Shown here: positions 34,614 through 43,668 of the stretch, piece by piece | Numbering within the stretch: the stretch's first letter is position 1 | Layout of the letters: each line of letters opens with the position of its first letter | Origin: Hyphomicrobium_A sp963745205 | GTDB lineage: Bacteria > Pseudomonadota > Alphaproteobacteria > Rhizobiales > Hyphomicrobiaceae | Assembly (NCBI GenBank): GCA_963745205.1 | Contig: CAVUWX010000007.1 | Span: forward strand, 496,001 to 560,000 | Direction: 5' to 3' | DNA length: 64,000 nt | The notes under the pieces: generated by a model | What the model was told of the DNA's origin: nothing | Seen by the model: only the letters and a program-made list of their open reading frames with translations | Database searches by the model: none | Made by a program: the position numbers and the translations under genes

Positions 34614-34877
34614 TCAGCTTGCCTCGCGGTCATCATCGTCAACTTCGAATCTCGGTTTCCTTTCCGCAAAGCCAAGCAGTCCCTTCAACGTATTGATCTC
34701 CCGTTCCATGGATTGGGCGAGGAAATAAAGGCCGTCCGCAGTCCGCTCTTTATTGAAGACTCCGCCGTGGGCAGCGGCGTCCCACATGTTGAACAAGATC
34801 CCGACGCCGCCCGTGAGCCCAATGAGGGCTTCCTCGCACCGGGTCCACTCCTCTCCTGTAATGCGGTGATCAGACAT
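34614..34877 (-). CDS. Small hypothetical protein, last gene of a coupled cluster
   Basis: 87 aa from the ATG at 34877 (MSDHRITGEEWTRCEEALIG). Amphipathic helices, acidic end. The start overlaps the preceding stop by 8 bp (ATGTCTGA), with the ribosome site in the preceding gene's GGAGGG codons. Confidence 0.65.
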   Translation of the reverse strand: MSDHRITGEEWTRCEEALIGLTGGVGILFNMWDAAAHGGVFNKERTADGLYFLAQSMEREINTLKGLLGFAERKPRFEVDDDDREAS

Positions 34878-35382
34878 TGACCCCTCCCATCGCGAGCTTG
34901 GCAACGGCCTGGGTCAGATACGCGCCTGGTCGTTCAGCCCAGTATTCGCTCTCGAGAGCTGGATCGCGACCGAGTGCAAACTGGAGTGGGTCGTCGCTGC
35001 GATCGCCGGGCAGCAGGTCCTTGTCCGACCAATAGAGCGCAATCATCCCAAGCTCAGCGACGTCGCTCCATGAGCGCACCGGCCGCCCGAAGATGACATT
35101 TTCCAGCGCCTGCAGAGCAGCATAGTGGGTGGGGAGCGGCGCCTTCTCGCGCTCCTCGTCGCTTGGGCGCGGATGGGCTCCTTCCCATTCATTGTCTGCC
35201 TCGAATACAGCCGCCGTCGTCTTGGCCATCGCATACCATTGCAAGAACTCGGGCGAGTACGATGCGCTGGCGTTTGCCGGCGCTGCCATCAGCGTACCAG
35301 CAGCGGCAATGCCGCAGGCCCCAGCCAAGATTGACCGGCGGTTAGGAGTCGACGTGCTTTGTGCGTGACTAGCCTTCGACAT
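34870..35382 (-). CDS. Tat-signal hypothetical protein
   Basis: 170 aa: twin-Arg signal TPNRRSILAGACGIAAAGTL, cleavage near ANAS, then a helical domain with PVRSWSDVAELGMIALYWSD. The motif P.RSW.DV.E.A also occurs in the proteins at 35369 and 35700/18053, so the cluster encodes related folds. Exported folded, partner unknown. 14-bp overlap with the upstream gene. Confidence 0.75.
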   Translation of the reverse strand: MSKASHAQSTSTPNRRSILAGACGIAAAGTLMAAPANASASYSPEFLQWYAMAKTTAAVFEADNEWEGAHPRPSDEEREKAPLPTHYAALQALENVIFGRPVRSWSDVAELGMIALYWSDKDLLPGDRSDDPLQFALGRDPALESEYWAERPGAYLTQAVAKLAMGGVNV

Positions 35383-35707
35383 GGTTTCCTCCCTTGGCCA
35401 TCGTGAGTACGGCGACGATTAGCTTGGCCGGCGCGCGGTGGCCCCCGACGAAATCGCCGAGCTCGCCGTCTAGGCTCTTTGCTGCCCAGAAGTGCGCGAT
35501 CTCGGCAATCTCGATGACGTCGGACCAGGATCGTACTGGGCGCTCGAGCACTTGCTCAGACAGCAACTCGCAGCGCCGGCGCAATGCTTCGTAGCGTCCT
35601 TCGTCCTCTTCGCCGCAGGCCTCGATCGCAGAAGCGAGAAGGCGCAGCTTCAGCACGGCGGACGAGACCGGCACCGCCGTGTCGCCAGATGCGTTGTGGT
35701 TAGACAT
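35369..35707 (-). CDS. Hypothetical protein of the coupled cluster
   Basis: 112 aa from the ATG at 35707 (MSNHNASGDTAVPVSSAVLK). Contains RPVRSWSDVIEIAEIAHFWA, related to its neighbours. No signal peptide. Start overlaps the previous stop by 8 bp (ATGTCTAA). Confidence 0.65.
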   Translation of the reverse strand: MSNHNASGDTAVPVSSAVLKLRLLASAIEACGEEDEGRYEALRRRCELLSEQVLERPVRSWSDVIEIAEIAHFWAAKSLDGELGDFVGGHRAPAKLIVAVLTMAKGGNHVEG

Positions 35708-36487
35708 CGGCGCCTCCTGCTGCAGGAACACGCGGCAGGGCATCCTCGGCCAAACCAAGAATGTGAGGAGCGATGGTCTGACCCGTTTCCTCGAGGATCG
35801 CATAGACCTTTGGGTGCCAGGCGGGCGGAATGTAATCGGTCCGTATCCAGCCCAGGATGACGGCCTCAGGCACGTCGAAGTATGCGGCGGCCTTGCCGGC
35901 CCCGCGGAAGTGGCCAATCAGGAGACCGGCCCAGACGATGTCGTAATCCGTCCAGTAGCCGTCGCGCGCGGGGTAAGACCGGTTCACGAGCTTGATCACA
36001 GAACCGGGCGGCACTTCGGGCTCCGGCTTGGGCTCGATGCGAATTCCGGCCATGGCGAGCACGGCTCTCAGCAGCATTGTGTCGATATCTTCGTGGTCCG
36101 AGTGCTTGTGCAGTCCGCCGTCATCGATCTCAAACAACTCCGTGAACTGGACTTCCGCGATCTCCTTCACGTCGTCCCAGGACCGCGGGGCCTTTGCGCG
36201 CTCCAAAAACAACCCGATCGCCTCTTCCACGGCGTCGCTGGTCTCGGCCACGCGATCCTCCCAAGCTTCGTCCTCTTCGTAGTCACGCTCTGGGAAGCAA
36301 TCGTTCCACGCCGCCTTGCGGCGGCGGTATTCGAGCAGCTCCGGCGAGGGGATTTGAGCTGTCTTGCCGGCTAGGGCCGGCAGGGGCCCAAGAGCACCGG
36401 CAGCAGCAACGCCGCCGACGGCAGCAAGAAGCCCGCGCCGGTTGACGCCGGTCGCGGGCTCTGAGTTGAGAAATCAACCTTAGTCAT
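35700..36487 (-). pseudogene. Tat-signal protein paralogous to 18053-18852, frameshifted
   Basis: ATG at 36487 (MTKVDFSTQS); after a one-base shift near 36465 the frame reads TGVNRRGLLAAVGGVAAAG (twin-Arg signal), then SPELLEYRRRKAAWNDCFPE and the 183 aa open part to AAGGADV. Conserved block GYWTDYDIVWAGLLIGHFRG. Expression from the internal GTG at 36251 cannot be excluded. Confidence 0.6.
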
Positions 36488-36611
36488 ACGATACCTCCTA
36501 CTAGACATCGCCCTCTCAGTTGTATAGGTAGAATACCTAAAATAGGGAAGCAAGACCCGAAATAGAGAAATGCGGTTGTCCACATTGAAAAGCGCCCGTA
36601 CGCAGCCTGGC

Positions 36612-36900
36612 ATGCTTACGCCAGATCAACTTCGGGCAGCACGGGCTCTTCTGGGCTGGTCGCGGGACACGCTGGCGAAGAAATCAGGCACCGCTGCTGA
36701 GACTGTGCAGTGGTTTGAAATCCCGCGGCAGTGATCCGAAGCTTTCCACTGTGTACCGGTGGCAGCGCGCGCTTGAAGCTAGCGGTGTGAGGTTTATTGA
36801 GGAGGATACTGCAGACGGATCAGGCGTCCGCCTGCAGAAGGGCAAGGACGGCCCTGGTGTGCGCCGCCAGAAAGCTAGACGCGCCGGCAAGAGGAAGTGA
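36612..36900 (+). pseudogene. XRE-like HTH regulator, one-base frameshift
   Basis: ATG at 36612: MLTPDQLRAARALLGWSRDT LAKKSG..., in one frame, then SRGSDPKLSTVYRWQRALEA SGVRFIEEDTADGSGVRLQK in another. The length is 3n+1 and one extra A in the GAAA run near 36717 explains it. Typical small helix-turn-helix regulator of Rhizobiales islands. The tail AGKRK recurs at 19173. Confidence 0.75.
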
Positions 36901-36971
36901 GGGGGCATGTCGCTCCGAAACCCCGTAATTCCTACGGGTGAACGCAGTACGTGAGGCGGGGCCGCAGCCAC

Positions 36972-37181
36972 ATGCCACCAGATGAATTCACCTCCGATCG
37001 CGAGAGCCGCCTCGCACGCTCTTTGAAGCGGCTCGGGCATCGCTTGGTAAAGCTGGCCAGCGGCGGCTTCGCTATAGGTGATGACAAAGGTAAGATCGTG
37101 CAGAGCGGCACTGCATTCGCGCCGACGATGACCCTAGACGATGTGCATGCCTGGATCGAGGAGCACGTCAAACGCAAGTGA
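36972..37181 (+). CDS. Small hypothetical protein
   Basis: 69 aa from the ATG at 36972 (MPPDEFTSDRESRLARSLKR). Basic, with GGFAIGDDKGKIVQSG and a C-terminal helix. Follows the HTH gene. Confidence 0.5.
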   Translation: MPPDEFTSDRESRLARSLKRLGHRLVKLASGGFAIGDDKGKIVQSGTAFAPTMTLDDVHAWIEEHVKRK

Positions 37182-37192
37182 GCCGCCCAAAA

Positions 37193-37513
37193 TTAAGCGA
37201 CCGCCTCAAGGCCCTTGTGCTTGATAAGCGACAACAGCTTGAGCGATGGTCCCGACGGTTTCTTCTCGTTGCGCTCCCACTGTGAGACGAGCGTCGACGA
37301 GACGTTCAAATATTTCGCGAACACCTCTTGGCTGACGTTGTTCGCTGCGCGGATGCGCTTAATTTGCCGGGCACTAAGCTCCTGCACCAACGTCAAGCAC
37401 ATCGCATCGAACTCGCGCATCGTCGTCTTGTTGATCACATCTGAGCGGTAGGCGCCCTCGGCCGCTCTGTGGACCACGCCGGCGATTTTGCTCTGGTACT
37501 TGTTCTTACGCAT
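37193..37513 (-). CDS. HTH antitoxin (HigA-like)
   Basis: 106 aa from the ATG at 37513 (MRKNKYQSKIAGVVHRAAEG). XRE helix-turn-helix at RIRAANNVSQEVFAKYLNVS STLVSQWERN. The start overlaps the toxin stop by 8 bp (ATGCGTAA). It would neutralise and repress a RelE/HigB-type toxin. Confidence 0.8.
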   Translation of the reverse strand: MRKNKYQSKIAGVVHRAAEGAYRSDVINKTTMREFDAMCLTLVQELSARQIKRIRAANNVSQEVFAKYLNVSSTLVSQWERNEKKPSGPSLKLLSLIKHKGLEAVA

Positions 37514-37766
37514 TCTGCACCTCGCGCCATTCTCCATTTACCACCAAGGAGGCCACTTGATTTGCGGTCCACGACAAGGCCTCTCTCGCAAATCGCTTTA
37601 ACCGCCTGAGATCATCGTCACCTATGTTGTCGCGCTCATTCTTTGCGAACCCGTAGAGGAACAGCGCACGTTCGCCAGCCTGGTAGGCGATCAGTGTCCG
37701 GAACCCGCCGCGCCGACCTTGGCCGGGGCGCCCTACCCTCTGCTTTATCACTCCACCCTTAAGAAG
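37506..37766 (-). pseudogene. RelE/HigB-type toxin, N-terminus lost
   Basis: From KGGVIKQRVGRPGQGRRGGF RTLIAYQAGERALFLYGFAK NERDNIGDDDL..., the phage-derived Gp49-like toxin family. The first 40 or so residues normally before GGGVIKQRV are replaced by unrelated DNA beyond 37766, so the toxin is probably inactive while the antitoxin survives. Confidence 0.75.
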
Positions 37767-37888
37767 CGTTGGCCATGGCGCAGGCGAACAAGGCGACAAC
37801 GGACCGGGCGATCGAGATCGACCGTTCGTCGGCCTGATCGCCATGCTGGCCTTCACCATGACGGCGTTCACGTCGCTCGGAGGCCTGT

Positions 37889-38155
37889 TTGGAGGCCACT
37901 GCCGCGGTCATGGAGGGGAAGGATTGGCGCGTTGCCGACCTCGTAAGGGACGGCGACAGCGATTGGTCTGGGGGTGGCAGCCAGTTGCAAGCGGCGCTCG
38001 AAGAAATTGCGGGCGACCGCGGCAAGATCAATCCCCGCATCCTCGGGCGTTGGATCGAGCGCTATGCCAACACCAGATGCGGTGGCTATTACCTTGAGCG
38101 GCGTGGATCGAAGCACAGGGCGGCGATCTGGCGTATTCGGAAATACGCCACCTAA
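37889..38155 (+). pseudogene. Probable C-terminal fragment of an element primase/helicase
   Basis: WRVADLVRDGDSDWSGG ... ALEEIAGDRGKINPRILGRW IERYANTRCGGYYLERRGSK. This resembles the C-terminal wing of element-encoded primases, the part missing from the protein at 25602. No start or upstream domain is present. Confidence 0.5.
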
Positions 38156-38177
38156 TAAAGTCCAACTTTTTTTGGTC

Positions 38178-38212
38178 GGAAAATAACTCACAAAACTCAC
38201 ATAACTCACATT
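38178..38212 (-). repeat. GTGAGTT-type heptamer repeat, copy 2
   Basis: Reverse strand GTGAGTTATGTGAGTTTTGT then GAGTTATTTTCCGA. See 25689 and 38981. Confidence 0.75.
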
Positions 38213-38412
38213 CCCCCAATGCCCGTTGAGCCGAATGGTTCGCCTAAACCCAATTGGGGGCCAACAATCACAGAGACGAACTAGCAAAACCCGAGATTGG
38301 CGATTGGAACAGCTAATATCGTCCGGAGCAAATCTCACCAGTTAATTAGGCCCATTTTCGGTTTTTATTCAGGTATTAATTGCGTGTTTATTGGAAGAAA
38401 GGAGTTAATTCC

Positions 38413-38931
38413 ATGAAAGCGAAATTATCTGAGTCGGAGCTCACATTTGGCAGACATCAGGGCAAGACCCTGCCCCAGATCGTCCTTAAGGATCCGGATT
38501 GGTTCTTTTGGGCTCTGCGCAGGAGGCTATTTCGTCCTCCTCTTGCCGCCGAAGCCAAGGATATCACCTATAAGATATGCCATATTAAAATTCCCCGACC
38601 AAACCCGGAGGAGTGGAAATTCGAATTGATCTGCAATTCGGATGGCAAATTGCTTAATTTACGCCTTTTAAGAACCGAGGACGCAGTCTATGGGCACGTG
38701 AATAAGCAAATAATGGGTGTTTTAGACATGTCCTGGCCCCGGCTATGGGGAGGATACGGCAAATCTAGCTGCAAATGCCTGCTGGCGGCAATTAGGCACT
38801 ATTATTTCGGCGGATCAAGGATGACAAAGGCAAGATGTGAGGCCTTTTTCTCCAATAATGCCAATTTCGCATGGAAAGACCAGAAATTGTTCGACATTGA
38901 GTATCAGAGCTTGGGGATCCCATCATACTAG
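38413..38931 (+). CDS. Hypothetical protein with exonuclease-X-like C-terminal motif
   Basis: 172 aa from the ATG at 38413 (MKAKLSESELTFGRHQGKTL). The start FGRHQGKTLPQIVLKDPDWF FW is like the small FGKHKGK domain found in ExoX-type and quorum-regulated proteins. The gene is AT-rich relative to its surroundings, suggesting recent transfer. Confidence 0.6.
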   Translation: MKAKLSESELTFGRHQGKTLPQIVLKDPDWFFWALRRRLFRPPLAAEAKDITYKICHIKIPRPNPEEWKFELICNSDGKLLNLRLLRTEDAVYGHVNKQIMGVLDMSWPRLWGGYGKSSCKCLLAAIRHYYFGGSRMTKARCEAFFSNNANFAWKDQKLFDIEYQSLGIPSY

Positions 38932-38980
38932 GCCGCAAGGTGCCGGCCCTACACTTTGAACGGCGGCGGATAGGCATGAG

Positions 38981-39015
38981 AGCAGGTGAGTTTTGTGAGT
39001 TTCGTGAGTTATTTC
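38981..39015 (+). repeat. GTGAGTT-type heptamer repeat, copy 3
   Basis: GTGAGTTTTGTGAGTTTCGT then GAGTTATTTCCGG. A stretch matching the AlpA upstream region (25240-25290) follows at 39141-39195, so a second related element once began here. Confidence 0.75.
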
Positions 39016-39244
39016 CGGTCCCAATGATTAGAATACGTCAGAGATTTCCGTCAATTCAGTCTGTGATGCCGAGTTTCTTCAGCCTCGACAATCTCTGCCA
39101 TAATTATTTAGGCGACATTCTCACAGAAGACCGGAGTTCTCATAAAAACCGGTAATTGATGCGGCTCAATTGAACTTTGAAACCTGCCCCACTCGGGTTA
39201 TATTCAAATCACAGGTCAGCGTGATCTGGCTTGTTGACAAAGTT

Positions 39245-40284
39245 GGCTCTGTTGGCACATGACGTAGCCGCTTCCTATATCTCTGGCGGACTTTCTGGGG
39301 AGGGACGGCATGAAGGGCGAGGAATTCCAGACGCTTGTTGGTCAGCTGGGTGCGCTGTCTGAGGGTCAGCGGGCGGCGCTGTTTAAGGCTCTGTCGGGCG
39401 CGAAGAAGCCTGACGAGGTGATCCGCCTCATCGAGACGCAGTTCGACGCCTCACCGCGCTGTGGCCACTGCGGCTCGGCGCTGTTCAAGAGATGGGGCGT
39501 GGACGCGGGTCTCAAGCGCTACAAGTGCAAGGGCTGCAACAAGACCTTCAACGCGTTGACCGGGACGCCGCTTGCGACCTTGAAGCACCGTGACCGCTGG
39601 CTGGCCTACGCCAAGGCGCTGGTCGACGGGGTCAGTCTTAGGAAGGCTGCCAAGCGGGCGCGCATCGATCTCACAACCGCATTTCGCTGGCGGCACCGGT
39701 TCCTGAAAGTCCCCAAGACCACGAAAGCCGCCGCCGTCACCGGGATCGTCGAGGCCGACGAGACGTTCTTCCTGAAATCGGCCAAGGGTTCGAAGAAGCT
39801 CGTCGGGCGCAGCCCGAGAAAGCGCGGCGGCACGGCGAAGAAGAAGGGGCTCTCGACGGACGAGCACACCCCGGTGCTGATCGTGCGTGACCGCCACGGC
39901 GCGACGACGGATGCGATGTTGCCAGACCTCGAAGCCGCAACGATCGCGCGCGTATTGCAGCCGGTCGTCGCCAAAGACGCGCTCCTCGTCAGCGACGGTC
40001 GCGCCGCCTACGGCCAGTTCGCCGACGCCAACGGGCTCCTGCACATCAAGCTCGTGACCAGCAAACGCGAATACACCTACGGCAGCTATCACATCCAGAA
40101 CGTCAACGCCTACATCAGCCGCCTCAAGCGCTGGATGCGCCGCTTCAACGGCGTCGCCACCCGCTACCTGGATAACTACCTCGGATGGTGGCGCATGATT
40201 GACCGCATGGGCGAAACCCTCACGCCGCTTACATGCATCGCCGCTGCACTGCCTCAGGCGTCAACGTGAGACACCAACAGAGCC
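39245..40284 (+). mobile_element. Intact IS1595-family element with 8-bp target duplication
   Basis: Inverted ends GGCTCTGTTGG (39245) and CCAACAGAGCC (to 40284), flanked by ACAAAGTT at 39237-39244 and 40285-40292. The 8-bp duplication is what IS1595 elements make. 1040 bp, one transposase gene. Confidence 0.95.
39310..40269 (+). CDS. IS1595-family transposase (ISXO2-like)
   Basis: 319 aa. N-terminal zinc ribbon (CGHCGSALFKRWGVDAGLKR YKCKGC), then a DDE-type ISXO2 domain with IVEADETFF, LLVSDGRAAYGQF and SYHIQNVNAYISRLKRWMRR FNGVATRYLDNYL. Complete and in frame. Confidence 0.95.
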   Translation: MKGEEFQTLVGQLGALSEGQRAALFKALSGAKKPDEVIRLIETQFDASPRCGHCGSALFKRWGVDAGLKRYKCKGCNKTFNALTGTPLATLKHRDRWLAYAKALVDGVSLRKAAKRARIDLTTAFRWRHRFLKVPKTTKAAAVTGIVEADETFFLKSAKGSKKLVGRSPRKRGGTAKKKGLSTDEHTPVLIVRDRHGATTDAMLPDLEAATIARVLQPVVAKDALLVSDGRAAYGQFADANGLLHIKLVTSKREYTYGSYHIQNVNAYISRLKRWMRRFNGVATRYLDNYLGWWRMIDRMGETLTPLTCIAAALPQAST

Positions 40285-40325
40285 ACAAAGTTAATGGTCG
40301 AAACTTAAATATAGAGTTTATTATA

Positions 40326-40943
40326 ATGGACAATGAGATTAAGTTCAAGCAAATCGAGTGCATGTTCGTCATGGGGCAGATTTTCCCTCTGCTTAAATCG
40401 GCAGGAATTGCGTTTGTAACGGTCGACTACAGCTTCGCCGACAGCCGTCAGATCGACGATATACTTGCGACCGGCCCTATGCCAGAAAGCGGACCAGCGT
40501 TAGAGATCCCTGAGGCGAAGGTGACGCTATGCGTACCCTCATTCCAGGACACCAGCGTCCGGGAGAAAACACTCTCAATCAGGGAAGCAATCGAAGAGCT
40601 GTGCTGGATGATACTTGAAGTCTACCACGCTGGCCCGGAGCACAACGACGGCGGCAAAGGTAACTTCAGGTTCGACATAGCCACGGAGGACTTCGAGCTG
40701 AAGCACAGTCAGTTTCGCGCTAAAAGCGATAGCTTGACGAGAGCAAAAAAGACCGTGCCTCATTTTCAGTTTACTGAATTAGAAAGCCATGGGATCGTCG
40801 AAAGGACAGATACGGCCGCAGGTTTTCAGTTTACTGAGCTCGGGGAAGAACTCCTCTGCAACTGCACCCACCCGGATTATTTCGCCGAAGCAGTCAGAGT
40901 CGCGTGGGATACTTCAAAGTGCGTTCGCCGGGCGAGTTTGTAG
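40326..40943 (+). CDS. DUF6878-like hypothetical protein
   Basis: 205 aa from the ATG at 40326 (MDNEIKFKQIECMFVMGQIF). Pattern AGIAFVTVDYSFADSRQIDD and EELCWMILEVYHAGPEHNDG GKGNFRFD matches the DUF6878 layout (value/strand, ENNDG-like block). The IS1595 element inserted just ahead of it, 42 bp upstream of the start. Confidence 0.65.
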   Translation: MDNEIKFKQIECMFVMGQIFPLLKSAGIAFVTVDYSFADSRQIDDILATGPMPESGPALEIPEAKVTLCVPSFQDTSVREKTLSIREAIEELCWMILEVYHAGPEHNDGGKGNFRFDIATEDFELKHSQFRAKSDSLTRAKKTVPHFQFTELESHGIVERTDTAAGFQFTELGEELLCNCTHPDYFAEAVRVAWDTSKCVRRASL

Positions 40944-41371
40944 GCGCCCCGGGAAGCACTGACGAGCTGGAGTGCGTTTCCGCTCACAACTGAATTCTGC
41001 CAGCGCGGCAACCTTTCTTTCGCTACGCTAGTCTCGCAACTGTTGCGCTGGCAGAATTTTCCCGCGATCGGATTGCCTAGAGGGCGCTGGCCGAACGAAA
41101 TGTCCGAGGCCATAGAGGACAGGGTCCGGCTTTGATGCCATGGTCCGCGGTCTTCGCGATCGGCCCATTTACTGCACCCTATACCGGCGGAGAAGCCCTT
41201 TGAGGTTGCTGCTATCGAGGCAGGCAGGCTCTCTCCGTAAAACTTCGGGAGGAAAGCTGAGCAGCCAATGCGGCCACGCAGGTCGTGCGGGTGACCTGGG
41301 AATTTGATAGTGGGCACGCGCTCTTCCTTCGGAAAGTTGCAAATGTTCGCGAACTCCGCTTGTTCCACGGG
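40944..41371. other. No gene seen
   Basis: 428 bp between the DUF6878-like gene and the decayed phosphoesterase. Frames on the minus strand are long but have no start context or motif. Confidence 0.5.
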
Positions 41372-42471
41372 CTAAAGCAATCCTGCTTCGACGAGCTTCT
41401 TGCGAACCGCAGCCGTGGTGCCGACGCTGGCCCCTGTCACCTTAGCCACCTGCCGAACAGAGCGGCCATCGAGCAGGGCCGCTCTAATCTCCTCGCGATC
41501 GCAATTCTTGCCTTTCGGCCGGCCGATCGCCTTGCCTGACTTGGTACCGCTCTGGCGTGCTCGGGCAAGCCCAGCGTTGACGGCCTCGGGCGACCGGGGC
41601 CGCTTTTTTGTCCCCACCGCCAGCAACGGCTTGACATCGAACCCATCGAAGCACGCGTCCTTGGCATAGGCCACGCCATAGCCGCGCGGGTTGGAGATGA
41701 TGCGGCAGTTGCCCACGCGGTAATCGCAGGGCCAGTGCGCGTGGCCGTGAAGCCATGTGCTGATCTGCGCTCTGTCTATTATCCACTTGCGAAGGTTTGA
41801 GAAGTAGGCAAAGTCGCACATACCGCCGTGGCGCGGCGAGCCGATCAAGCTGCGATGCGTCGGCGCGTGATGGGTCAGCACGATCACCTCGGTCTTCCCA
41901 TCTGGCCTCCGCTTGAGAAAGTCGAAGGTCGCGTAATGGTACATCTGTTCCAGGGCCGCGAGCGAGTGCTGGTGGATGTCGCGCGCATGCGCGGGCGTGA
42001 AGGGCTCGCCGCTCTTTTCAATCAGACGAAAGTCGTTCATGCCATCGGCGCACGCCTGCTACCACTGGGTTCCTTGCGCCATATCCGTCCACAGCGTGCT
42101 GGCGATCATAAAGGTACCGGGCGCCAGCTCGACCACCTCATCTTCGAGGAAGTGGGCGTTGTGGCCTTGCTTGGCGAGGAAGTTGCGGTAGGTATCCGCG
42201 GTCTCGTCTATGTCCGAATGATAGGAGTCGTGGTTGCCGCCAATGAAATACACACGGCGATCTGGTCGAGGAACGTGGACATCGCTTTCTTCATGCTGCG
42301 CGAGCGCGCGTCATTGGCCTTGGTGCGCAGGAAGGTCGAGGGCATGGTGTCCCCACCCACCAGAAGAATCTCGCGCGCAGCGCTCGCCGTCGCGATTTGC
42401 CGCTTTTTGAACGGAATACCAAACTCTAAATGCAGGTCACTGCAGTAGCGAATCCGTTTCAGCTCGGTCAC
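41372..42471 (-). pseudogene. Metallophosphoesterase with a fused resolvase-type HTH, broken
   Basis: Starts MTELKRIRYCSDLHLEF (DxH motif) and GGDT; frameshift near 42252; resumes YFIGGNHDSYHSD (GNHD), then an in-frame TAG after GTQW (42059), continues GMNDFRLIEKSGE ... LTHHAPTHRS, WLHGHAHWPCDY (GHxH). All metallophosphoesterase motifs are present across the breaks. The C-terminus (GKAIGRPKGKNCDREEIRAA LLDGRSVRQVAKVTGASVG) is the helix-turn-helix of Hin-type resolvases. Confidence 0.8.
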
Positions 42472-43057
42472 ACCGAGGGTTTTACAAGGGTGAGCTCGGG
42501 TTGCGTAGCCTTCGCAGGATCCTCTCCATAGATCGAGATGCCAGCCGTGAAGGCGCCACTGAAATGGCGCAGCATCTTGACAAACTGCCGGACGTTCAAC
42601 CCACCGGCGTACGTCATCCAGTAGGCGCCCCAGATGGCGTTCTTAAAATAAGAGAACTGCGGCAGCATGAAACGCGTTAGAGCGCGCGACCCAATTGGCA
42701 TCGCGCTGCTTTTCGACCGACGGCGGCGCGTGATACGTCAAGTTTGCGCTCTTCGCTATAGGGACCACGGTGAATTTGACCTCGCCAACTCCTAACGCGC
42801 GCCCGCGGCCGGTGGCCCCGAGCCAGCCCAGAAAGAACGACCAATACGTGAAGAAGTTCAAAAGTTCAGGGTCCTTGAGAACATCAATCCACAATGAAAA
42901 CTCAGTGCCGTCGCTGACATAGATCTGACCATCGTCGTCGATCTCGTGTTCCATGAAGGCGGAACTCGAGAACGCTAGACAGCCTCTGGATGGTGACTTC
43001 ATTTTCAGGGATCACGCTCGGCGTAGCCCCAGGCAGGAACGTGACGATATTGCTCAT
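42468..43057 (-). pseudogene. Hypothetical protein, two frameshifts, coupled to the phosphoesterase
   Basis: ATG at 43057 behind AGGAGATAC: MSNIVTFLPGATPSVIPENE; then in other frames FMEHEIDDDGQIYVSDGTEF SLWIDVLKDPELL and FMLPQFSYFKNAIWGAYWMT YAGGLNVRQFVKMLRHFSGA. Ends with a 4-bp ATGA overlap with the phosphoesterase start. Unknown function. Confidence 0.55.
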
Positions 43058-43668
43058 CTGTATCTCCTAAAAAGAGGGCAAGCACCCAAAAGGATTTGAG
43101 CCGCTTCTCGCCCAACGGCCTGGTGTTCACCTGTCAGATTTTGGGCAGGGGCAGAAATCCGCTTCGTGCCGTGCGCGATGTGAAATCGGCGACGCGCAGA
43201 GCGCGCGCCGGTGCTCAACCGACTGGTCCAACTAGAAATCGGTCAAACTTCCAGCGTGGTCGCCCTTGATTGAGTAGGGCTTTTGCCATTGTGCATACAA
43301 TGCCGAGGTGACAAAAACTGTCACCTGATGGGCCGTCCAGAATGAAGCGCCGACCACTAAATGCTCATATCCGCATACCTAAGCGCTGTCGCCGCCCGAT
43401 CTCACGTTCGAGGTCACGTTTAAGCAAAGTTCTCTCAGCGACAGTTCTCCAGTCGAAACGTGCACGAGTGTCTAGCAGCAATGCTCCACACGGTGATCGG
43501 CACCGACCCGCAAGAACGTGGGGCATTGCGTAGCAAACGCAGGACGCCGAGTTTCGCTTGAGAAGCAGTATCGATGAAGGGGCTGTTGGCCCGCTAACAT
43601 GTCTGGCATTACCACGAGACGTTCGATTATAATTTTAGCCGCCACAGAAGTGCTTTGGACTGACGACC
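43058..43668. other. No gene seen
   Basis: 611 bp upstream of the Crp-type regulator. No CRP-like site, no start with a convincing ribosome site. A short Arg-rich frame (43342-43533) is rejected. Confidence 0.5.

Noticed and set aside
40877..41368. 163-aa minus-strand frame
   Set aside because: Starts and ends in noncoding-like sequence, no motif, overlaps the DUF6878-like gene.
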